From Chloromonas sp. AAM2 (taxonomy: Eukaryota > Chlorophyta > Chlorophyceae > Chlamydomonadales > Chlamydomonadaceae): a stretch of 26,742 bases of DNA. The position numbers were made by a program, and so were the translations under genes. The notes under the pieces were generated by a model. That model saw only the letters and a program-made list of their open reading frames with translations, had not been told where the DNA came from and searched no databases. Below, in pieces: positions 1 to 9,000 of this stretch. The stretch spans positions 2,473 to 29,214 of the forward strand of contig QAXH01006420.1 of the NCBI GenBank assembly GCA_004335635.1. The letters run 5' to 3'. Every line of letters begins with the position of its first letter. The first letter of the stretch is position 1.

Positions 1-61
1 ATGTTACAACGAACAGAACAGAAACTACACTTGATCTTAGCCAAAAGGCCGAGAAAGGTAT
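1..61 (-). ncRNA. U2: U2 spliceosomal snRNA, 5' end only
   Basis: Read on the minus strand from 61 down to 1, the sequence starts ATACCTTTCTCGG and continues through GGCTAAGATCAAGTG. This matches the conserved first ~37 nt of plant-type U2 snRNA (5' stem-loop and branch-point recognition region). U2 pairs with the intron branch site in the spliceosome. The window edge removes the rest, including the Sm site. The branch recognition element, normally GUAGUA, reads GUAGUU here, and the following ~20 nt match only partly. It may therefore be a divergent copy or a pseudogene. A TATA-like element at a plausible distance upstream favours a gene. Confidence 0.82.
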
Positions 62-87
62 GCTTGACATGTCAGAGCCTGCGGGTT

Positions 88-133
88 CATATACCACCCT
101 AGTACGACGATGTCGAGTGCTGCGATGGTGGGT
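88..133 (-). promoter_or_regulatory. putative U2 snRNA promoter (TATA and USE-like box)
   Basis: On the minus strand TATATG lies at 93-88, about 27-32 nt before the U2 5' end at 61, as in plant snRNA genes. Further upstream, 133-123 reads ACCCACCATCG. This agrees at 8 of 11 positions with the plant upstream sequence element RTCCCACATCG and lies near -70, where that element usually sits. The TATA is moderately supported. The USE match is weak, and algal snRNA promoters may not use it. Confidence 0.35.
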
Positions 134-751
134 TGCGGCAAGTCGCCGCACCTGCTACACATCGCAGCGTGTGCTCCTGCTGTGCGCAGGCTGTTGTTGT
201 CGTCCACGACTGTGCGAGTCTGTGTCAAAGCTGTCAACTGTCCCCATGCATGCTGTCCCCATGTGGGCTCGATACTGACAACCCAGTTCATCGGTGTGAC
301 ACCATGGTGACAGGTGAAGGTGAAGTGACACTGGCTGCACAGTGGGAATCATCTGACAATCATGAGCGAGCCATGTCAAACTCTTTGTCTGGTAACACAG
401 CTGCATCTTTGGGCTGCAGCGCTTGGCAGGGCCGCCGCCTGTGCGCAGGCAGGGTAACACAGCTGTGGCTCGTTTTTGGCACAACCGGCAGGATTTCGTG
501 CTTGCCCACCCCGTGCCACCCACAGCTTGGCTGCTCAGCCGTGACCATCCCGTTTTGTTCCTGCTCGACGGCCGGCTTGCTCTCAGGCTGCCGCCACCCT
601 AGGAACTGTCAGGCCCCTGCGCGGTCGCCAACTCAGACCCAGACTGTGTTGCTCGTCCTTTGTTTCTACCTTGAACCGTCAAGCAACGGTAAGCCATCAT
701 AGCCACTGCCAGGCCCTCACACGAGTGCCATCATAGGCCCAGACTTTCTTT
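134..751. other. no gene seen
   Basis: A plus-strand frame is open for 189 codons from 133, but it is Cys/Ser-rich with no recognisable domain and no splice partners. I see no RNA gene or mobile-element ends here. Confidence 0.5.
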
Positions 752-838
752 CCACTGCCACTGCCATTGCCACTGCGCCACTGCCACTGCGCCACTGCCA
801 CTGCGCCACTGCCACTGCCACTGCGCCACTGCCACTGC
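752..838. repeat. CCACTG microsatellite
   Basis: Tandem CCACTG hexamers, with periodic insertion of CG giving CCACTGCG variants and one CCATTG variant, run almost without interruption. It lies outside any supported gene. Confidence 0.9.
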
Positions 839-1079
839 CTGTGGTTGCGTGTTTCCGCTGGTTTTTTTGTTTGCTCTGTATGGGTTTCCTGCTCGTTGAG
901 CTCGAACTCTTTGCTGTACAGGGGTGTCATGCTGGCCCCCTTCGACTGGATGCCCTAACTGTGTAATGATTAGATTGGAATGTTAATGGTTGAAACTGCA
1001 CAATCGGACTGTGGGGGTTATCGGGTCCTGTGCAAGCTGTACAACTCTGCTGCCATTCACCCAATGCCTGATATGGAGA

Positions 1080-1370
1080 ATATGGATTGACAAACTGCAT
1101 CACGCAGGCACAACCCTCATGAAGTTTACTGAGTAGATTGCCAACTGTCACAAGTAGACGTTCACCTGTCATTTCAGTACAGACAGATGTTTGCCAGTTC
1201 TGGGACACTTTCCAGGATGACACTGGGACCAGTGTGCCAACAGGGAAGCCCGTGAGAGCAGGGTTTATGCCAGAGTACAGGTAGCACTGTGGCGTTGCTA
1301 CTGGGACAGCTGGTTGGCTTTCCACCACTCCAAGAGAGACTTGTCGTCTAGTGTCTTGAAGTACTTGAGA
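1080..1370 (-). pseudogene. very weak, decayed transposase-like relic
   Basis: On the minus strand near 1368-1299 one frame reads YFKTLDDKSLLEWWKANQ and then hits a stop. A different frame near 1172-1082 reads GERLLVTVGNLLSKL. The order 'EWWK..N' followed by 'ER..(S/V)..G.L..K' recalls the C-terminal dimerisation region of hAT transposases, but the frames differ, the spacing is too long and no terminal repeats were found. Family assignment is a guess. Confidence 0.18.
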
Positions 1371-1904
1371 GCAATACTTCTGTGGCTGCCCTACTGGCTT
1401 GCCACTGCCATCGGTATTCAGAGTGATAGTAGAGTCGGTGTTTCACAAGGCAACCATGCCTCAGCAATTGTTCGTTGAACTTGGCCAAATTGTGTAGCTT
1501 TGGGTCATAGAGATAGCTTTTCACATGCAACCTATTTCTACAAATGTGCTGTGTTGTCCCTGATGTGTCAGGTTACTTCCCAATTCAACAGTCAATGGTC
1601 TCGCTCAGCTGCCAGTTTGAGGTCCGTTGTGTAACCACACAGGTTTCCAGGCTTCCTTGCGCAGTCACACGTTGAGGTCGGGGTACAGGTCAGGAACGGG
1701 CTCAAACTTCACTAGAACTCTCAAACAACGGTCCTGTCTCCTGAATCCCGCACATGTGTGCAAGCGAACAGCGCTGGGTGATCCAGGTGCTTCTGTGGCA
1801 GCAAGGAAAGTCGGACATCAGTGACTGTTGTATGACATCAGAGGTTGATGTTACCAACAACGGTTGCTGTGCCCATCAACATTCGAGCATGTGATGTTGA
1901 TTGT

Positions 1905-2275
1905 ACCCAGAGACCCAGAGACCCAGCACAAGACCAGAAAGTGGCATGCAGGGGCTTGGGATGTAGCACCCAGCAATCCAGGGGCATGCAGGGGCTTGGC
2001 ATGTGGCAACCCAGCTGCATGTGAGATCGAGTACCCAGAGACCCAGAAAGTGGTATGCAAGGCTTGGGATGCAGCACATGTTTGTACCCAGAGACCCAGA
2101 CACCCAGCACAGCACAGGACATATAGAGTGGCACGCAAGGGCTTGGGATGCAAGACAGCAGCAAAGAGTAAACCCAGAGATCCAGAGACCATGAGACCCA
2201 CCGCAGGACACAGGGATGCGGCACAGCAGTTGTTGAACCAGAGGACCAGCAACCAAGAGACCCAGCACAGGACAT
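1905..2275. repeat. degenerate minisatellite-like repeat
   Basis: Two motifs recur in imperfect alternation: ACCCAGAGACCCAG (near 1907, 2032, 2087, 2172 and 2259) and GGCATGCAGGGGCTTGG (near 1944, 1983, 2053 and 2130, with changes). Several frames stay open on both strands because the repeat is poor in stops, but the predicted proteins are only low-complexity shadows. Confidence 0.7.
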
Positions 2276-3684
2276 AGAAGGTGTTCGGACAGGCTTGGGA
2301 CAACGCGTGTTCAACAGTGAAGTTCAGTTGGCTGTAATCGTCGTGTACGCCTTAATTGCTGACAGCAAATGCTGCTTATACCTCAATACGAGTAGGATCC
2401 CGACTCGGCAATGGCAAGTGATAGCAGAGGCCAACAGCGTCAAAGCTCTGGTATGTAACTCAGATGATATTCAAAAGAGAGCGAGACCATGTCTTGAAGG
2501 GAAGTGATTAGATTGGAAATCAGCTGTTGAATGTCCATGTAACGGCCAACACCTGGTACTTTATCATCAGTAACTGACTGGGCCTTTTTTCAGCAGTTTT
2601 TATCCGGCCCTCACCACAACACACAACACCAGTTCAGCCGAAAGGTTACCACCCTAACCCTCACAAGCAAAACTAAAAATCATGCAAGCACATAGCCTGT
2701 GCCCGGCTCGGTGCCTGATCCCGGGCAATGCTGGTTCTACACGCGACTTGACACAAACCGCCAAAGAATCCGATTGAAAAGTGCCAAGCACCTACAAGGT
2801 GTTCGCATTTCATCCACCATCCGTTCCATGAATCACGTGTCATGGTTATGCACCATAGATGTGTGTCTGCCGATATCGGCAATGCCTATGGTGTAAAAGG
2901 TACAACTCAGAAACGGATGCCACTCAAGTCCAACCCCCTAAACAAGTGTGACCCACGGTCATAAGCAGGCAGGGTATCCTGCTGCTGCACTGGTACGCAC
3001 ATTTCCAAACACAAGCAGCTAAGAAAGACGACGTGTAGCTAACAGCAGTGGTCGAGGTTCAATCAGTTCTAACGACCAACAGCCTGACGCCTAGCTGGTG
3101 TTCAAATCGAACCAAAGAATGAAAGGGTAAGGCCATATCAGTGGCACGTGGCAAGGGAAGCATGGCATCTTCGTCGTGTCTACTGGACCCGCGTTTCTTC
3201 AACTATGTGCCAGTCACCCATGTAAGGCAGTGCACCACGTGATACAAGTAAGTCTGGCGTAGGTTGTACATAGTAATAGTTGCAGCCCGCTGCCAAACGC
3301 AGTGTGGCAGCCTAGCCAAGCGCTTGGCATTGGGAAGGGATTAGTACCGCACGGATACATGGGTATGGAACAACTCACAGACTGCTGGTCACTCGTTCAT
3401 GTGACAGCAGTCAGGCACGTGTGGCATCAGTTTATTGTGGCGTCAAAACATCCGACCATGGTCCCTACTGTTGCCTGCCGTCCGATACACAAACCACAAT
3501 CTCTAGCATGGCACTCCTGCATCACCACCTTGTCACACAAGGGCATGGCCAAGATGCGACACTCTGCTGCTGTGCCATGCCCTGGATTATTGAGCGCTGC
3601 AAACCATGGTGTGCTGGATGCCGAGCCAGTAGATGAACATACAAGAATGAACAAAGCTTACGTGGCCTGGCTCCCTGTGGTGGT
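2276..3684. other. no gene seen
   Basis: Only short unrelated open frames occur. There are no tRNA or rRNA signatures and no repeats beyond a few short words. The part next to 3684 is presumably the 3' untranslated region of the TAZ gene, but I found no minus-strand TGTAA between 3000 and 3684 to mark its end. Confidence 0.5.
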
Positions 3685-4549
3685 TTATGAGCCAGGCAGG
3701 TTGTTGCGCTGTTGCAAGGCTTGATGATGTTGTTGTTGTTGCTGCTGCTGCTGCTGTTGGTGCGCCGGGACTCCATGTTGCGGCTGCGTGTGTGCCATGT
3801 GTTGAGCCATCCATGCACCCCCGCCCATGACCACATGTTGCGGCAGACTGCCATGCATGTGGGATACCATGGCCCCATGCGGTTGTTGGTTAGTCATGTC
3901 GCCATGCGCTTGTTGGTTTGACCTGCCACGATGCGCTTGTTGGTTTGTCATGGTACCATGTGCTTGTTGATTCGCCATGGCACCATGCGCTTGTTGACTG
4001 GCGATGCCGCCATCAAGTTGTTGGTAGGTAGCCATGGCAGCATGCACAGAGCGAGGATCGTTATGCCTACTTGCAGGTGAAGTCATGCCGCCAGAGCCTG
4101 CCATGTACAGAGCAGCATTGCCTGACCCACTGGAGCTCCCATTAGGCTGTGCTCTGTATTGTCCGCTGCTGCTGTTGCCACCATCTAAGTGCTGTGCTTG
4201 GGTGGAATCTTCTGGCGCAGGCGCTGCACGGCCCCCTGGCGCAGCAAGCCTTGCTCTTGCCACGTAGCGCTTGACAGGCATGCAGACGGGACAGGCAACG
4301 CTGGTGCCTGCAGATGTGCATAGCACGGGTGAAACACAAAGGTCTAAAGGTGGATTTTAACAGGTAGAACAGGTGCCTACCTAAAGTGCTCATCTGTGTA
4401 TTCCTGCTATTTGAGTCGGTTTCTTTGCCTTGATTACATGACTAACAAAGAAAGTCAGTGATTGAACATGCTTGCAAATCAGTTTCATGGTGTTGAAGGC
4501 AAAGTTGTCCTAAATTGTTGGTAATTCAAGCACCCTGCTGCAGCTGCTG

Positions 4550-4583
<34 letters not shown>

Positions 4584-5808
4584 ATTGCTGTCTCACACTT
4601 GGAGCGCTTCTTCACAGTAGCATTCACAGTAGTGCATATTGTCACCAGCACAAAGCAAACACATCACGCTGGCCAACTCACATGTCTTGTGATGTTTTAG
4701 GATTGCTTTCACGACCGTGCATTTAGGATGCCTGCATGCCGATGATGACTCGCAGTTGATCATGTGAGCCCAAAGCACCCGGCCGCTTCTGCATAAAAGT
4801 GGCAGGTGAGGCAGCATTGATCCGCAGACAGCACACAGTTATCCTGCATTTGTCCTTTTCGCACGGTGTTTGACAGATGTTGCATTGGTTCGCAGACAGC
4901 ATGCATTTCTGATGACTTTCTTTTCACCGTGTTTGACAAATGTCATGGCTGGGTTTGGCATCGTCCTGTCATTGCGTAACCCTAACCAACCCTATCGTGC
5001 CGAGACAACATGACAACGTGCTCGACGATGTCCTGACCAATCGCAATATTTATTGCAATTGCTGGCTGCACTGTCGGCAGTGGCATGTCATATCGATGTT
5101 GGTGTGGTTCAAATCCTCCGCACCTGCATCTGTCCCCGTGCTCACATCCTCCCGTGCATGTAGCGCAATGGCGCATGAACAGAAGCCACCGCTGTGCTAG
5201 CTCCACCTTTCTGCCCCATTTGTTCGCTGCAAGCGCTTGAGGATCGTTGTTTGCATGCCCTTGCTGCTGAGAGTATGGAGGGCTGGCAACGCCATTGGGC
5301 GAATTTCCTGCAAGCGTGGCCGCCGCATTGCACTGCCGATATGGCATTTTGTGGCTGTGCTTCCAGCCATTGTGCGTGCGGCCATGTCCGTGGTGTGGAA
5401 GGCTCATGATTTGAAGCTGGTACGGCGTGCTGGCAGTGCTATGCAGCCACTCATTTAGGTCATCGACCCAACTAGCGAGGCCAATCGCATTGTCAGCCGA
5501 CGTCATGTATCGAAGTGGTAGGGATTGTGGTCCGGGTTTATAATGCTGTGATTAGAGGATGGACAAAATAACGAAGAACTCCCAACCCTACTACCGACCC
5601 TAACCTTTTTCTGCCTACCTTGAGCTAGACTTTGGGTCGCTGTAGGCCGTGCGTGCTGGTTGTCCTGTGGCGCCGACTCGGGCATGAAAGCGGGCAAGTG
5701 GTGCATGTTGGCAGCAGGCTGCTGAATGCCCCATGGTCCCCAGAACCACTGCTCTGCGCCATTGCTTGCCGGCGGTTGCTGCATCAGTTGCAGAGACGCG
5801 GGTAGCAT
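3685..5808 (-). CDS. TAZ zinc-finger protein with Gln/His-rich repetitive tail
   Basis: Four exons: 5808-5619, 5307-5124, 4788-4682 and 4307-3685 (stop TAA). Phases agree at all three introns and the product is 367 residues. Residues ~100-177 form a TAZ domain: AQRWLLFMRHCATC, then WAHMINC, CRHPKC, KHHKTC and ACPVCMPVKRYV. The three His-Cys-Cys-Cys zinc sites are visible. TAZ1 domains of p300/CBP and plant HAC acetyltransferases bind transcription activators, so a nuclear co-regulator role is inferred. The acetyltransferase, PHD, ZZ and second TAZ domains are absent: the frame stops at 3685 after a tail of about five 9-residue NQQAHGAMA-type repeats and ten glutamines. The start MLPASLQLMQQ is the best nearby Met, but an upstream exon is possible. 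Confidence 0.75.
3730..3759 (-). repeat. CAG/CAA tract encoding ten glutamines
   Basis: Ten consecutive CAA/CAG codons near the C-terminus of the TAZ protein, followed by His-His-Gln. The codon mix suggests moderate stability compared with a pure CAG run. Confidence 0.9.
3866..4003 (-). repeat. in-frame 27-bp repeats of the TAZ gene
   Basis: About five imperfect 27-30-bp units encode variants of NQQAHGAMA, including QQAHGTM, QQAHRGRS, QQAHGDM and QQPHGAM. All units keep the reading frame, which supports this exon being translated. Confidence 0.8.
4551..4580. repeat. (TG)15 microsatellite in a TAZ gene intron
   Basis: Uninterrupted TG dinucleotides inside the last intron (4308-4681) of the minus-strand TAZ gene, next to a short CTG-rich stretch. 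Confidence 0.95.
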
Positions 5809-6069
5809 TGTAGTATGTGTCTCTTCACAAACAGCGTCAAAAGTCCCCAAAAACCAAACCTCCGCTGACAACCGCCACACCATCATTAGGGCTGGCACGT
5901 GCTTCAACCGATTTTTGATGTCAACGAGTTTGTCTCTTCATTGTTTGAAGCTTCTCGTATCTTTGAGCTTGGCATCAGGTGTTCACCCTTTACGGCGCTT
6001 TGGCCGTCTAGTTCAACATGGGTTGTGTGCGAGCTATAGCCCCATCCTAACCTCGTTCACGAAGGCGCA
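5809..6069. promoter_or_regulatory. divergent promoter region, TAZ gene and NEK gene
   Basis: 261 bp separate the start codons of the minus-strand TAZ gene and the plus-strand kinase gene, so both promoters and 5' untranslated regions must lie here or overlap upstream exons. No clear TATA box is visible, only a weak GCTATAGC near 6034-6041. An in-frame TAG at 6037-6039 limits how far upstream the kinase start can be. Confidence 0.5.
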
Positions 6070-9000
6070 ATGGGAATGAATGACTATGAGCTGCAAGGCG
6101 CCATCGGGTAAACATTCGGGTACCGCATGTACGGAGCGATGTTCCTCTTTGCCTCGGCGAGCACTGTGTTGGCCTTCCTGTGCGCAGGCAAGGGCAGTAT
6201 GGTACAGCGTACAAGGCTCGTCATCGGCTGGACGGTCAGCTCTACTGTATCAAGCGCATTGGGCTTTCCAGTAAGGTACGCCAGATTGCTTTGCCGTCAT
6301 CGCTTGCCGGCATGCCAGCACTACGCAGGGCATAACACGTTTGCGTTGTTTGCCATGCGCTCACAGGACGACCAGTCGGGCGCTCTGAAAGAAGTGCAGG
6401 CGAGTGATGCTGGGACGGTCTGTTTCAGTAGCACTACCATACTGGGTGCAGCAGGCATCTAATTTCCACTTTACAGCAACCATCAGCTGTCGTACCAAAA
6501 GGCTGGGCCAATGGCTGGTTAAGTGCGGCCTATTCAGCAGTTGGATCTCTGCCTACATCCTGCATGGATGTCCAATCACTTGCGCTTCCAATCCACGGCT
6601 TTTAGCGTCATGCATGCAGCCTGGCAAGGGAGCCAAACAAGCCATTACGTGGATGAGCTAGCCTCACGGCTGCTATACCATGCATGACCACTGAAGATGT
6701 GGCTCCCATGCTTCATGCACGCAGCTCTTATCCCAGTTAGATCATCCCAACATCATCGGGTACAAAGAAAGCTTCATTGATCCCAAAGATGGAGCTCTGT
6801 GCATAGCAACCACGTTTTGCGAGGACGGCGACCTGTTCAATAGAAGTAAGTGGCTCAGAAGCTGGCTGGTGACTGTCTTGGCTAGCGGTTGCTGGGGCAG
6901 GTGGCATGGTCAGGAAAAACAAGCCAGCTGGCCTGCGGTTCCTTTTGTTCTGGCACTGTAGAGATGCATGTGTATTGCACGTGTTGGCACTGGCACAACT
7001 GACCAACTGCACTGTACTGCACGATGCTGGCAGTTCGACAACGTCAGGCAGCAAACCAGTTCTTCACGGAGCAAGAGGTCATGGATATGTTTGTGCAGGT
7101 GCGCAGACTGAGCTAGTGCATCCAGTAGAACACAACGGGTAGGGTAGGGTAGAGTAGGGCAAGGCAGGGGTGAGTGGATGGGACAGCGGCAAGTGCAGGG
7201 GGTCGAGCAGCAACGTGCAGGGGTCGAGCAGCAACGTGCAGGGGGTCGAGCAGCAACGTGCAGGGGGGCGAGCAGCAACGTGCAGGGGGTCGAGCAGCAA
7301 CGTGCAGGGGGTCGAGCAGCAACGTGCAGGGATGAGACAGTCACAGCAAAAGCCAGGGAGTTGCAGCCCCAGGTGATGACATCGCCCACATTGTGGCATG
7401 TACAGCCAGTGTAGAAGGTGGCACGTGCTATGGCATGTTGTGGCACAACAACTGAGTGCGGCCCACAGTCTTGTCTGCAATTGCTTTGAGCCTCATCTGA
7501 TTCAAATGGGTCAAACTGTAGTGTGGCCAATATCGGGTGCGAGGAGCAGCGGGGAGCAGGACGTTTGGAGCAGCCAGCAGATAGCAGGCAGCCAATAGCC
7601 AGCAGTCAGCAGGCGGAATGAGGCAGACGATGGTGCTTGACAGTTGATGGCAGATGGTGGCAGATGTGCAGCCAAGGCAGGCGCAGCAGCGGCACATTTC
7701 AGCTGCAGTGAGGTGCCTTGCCAGATGACGGCAGTCAGCATGCCATGTCAGGCACTGCAGCAGTCAAGGCAGCAGCACATGCCAGCTGCTTCCCATGCAG
7801 CACCAGGCCCCCATGCAGCACCAGGCCCTGAGGACTCACCAGCACAACATCACAAAAACCAAGTGCTATAAACCATCTTCAAATTTTCGGCATCACGATG
7901 TTTACATCCTCCTACCTTCGCCAGAGTTCGTCATCGCAGGTCTCAACCCAACCGACTTGCCTCCGCAGTACCAGGTACCCATGTGCCTACTGTTGCTGTT
8001 TCAGATCGCATCCGCCCTCATGCACATCCATAGCAAGCGCATCTTGCACCGGGACCTCAAGACACAGAACATCTTCATTGCACGAGGAAACATCATCAAG
8101 CTGGGAGGTAAGACACCCTCAGGCACACCAGAGGGCAGACTCGTCTATTTGTTGCTTGGTAGGCGTGGACATGTGCCATGCGAGGACTTGTTTCCTTGCT
8201 GTTTTTCATGCTGGAAGTGTGAAAATTCAGACACAACGGCGACAGAATGCTCATGTTTCAGCATACCAAACCAACCATACACTCATGTACAGAGGGTCCG
8301 TGAGCTGAGCGATGAATCCTTCCCCTAGCGTGTTGACAAGCACGCATAACTCAAAGTAATACAACGAAACGGAATGCTGACAGATTTTTACCACATGGTT
8401 GCTGCTTCACAGACTTTGGCATCAGTAAGGTGTTGGAGAAGACGGACCAGTTCGCCACCACAGTCACAGGCACACCCTATTACATGGTGAGGCACGGGCC
8501 ATGGTGAAGCGCTGGGTGAATGGGAATGCTCAGAGGTTATAGTACCAGATCATACCAAGCTGGAGTTGGCAAGTTGGGGTTACAAGCAGTAAGATTGTGG
8601 AGTGAGGGGTAAAAGGCAATGGGATTCGGGTCGGACAGGACTGGACGTCGGTAAACGAGTTTTGAAGGAGGGGGTGTCACCAGAGGTGTTCATGTCCAAG
8701 GGGTAAGGCTGGAATGGAACAGGCCGGCTGTTGGAATATTTGCATGCATTAAGATTGTCAGGTCCTTGCCAGGAACCGGGAGTTCACAGCCCCTGTGCTC
8801 TGTTGAACCATTCGAATTGATGCGACTGTAACTGCATGCTCTGTTGATGACCCTTCGTCTTCCTTGCCATGTTGCTTACTGCTGTTTGACCTTGTCGTCT
8901 TCAGGCGCCTGAAATCTGCACCAATCAGCCCTACACATTTAAGTCAGACATCTGGTCGCTGGGCTGCGTGCTATACGAGCTCTGCACGCTCAAGTGAGTG

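Noticed and set aside
5104..5130. tRNA-like B box (GGTTCAAATCC) near 5105-5117
   Set aside because: No A box or acceptor stem upstream, and the stretch is the end of a TAZ-domain exon and its donor on the minus strand.
7113..7530. Repetitive open frames on both strands
   Set aside because: Produced by the 22-bp minisatellite inside a kinase intron; no independent coding evidence.
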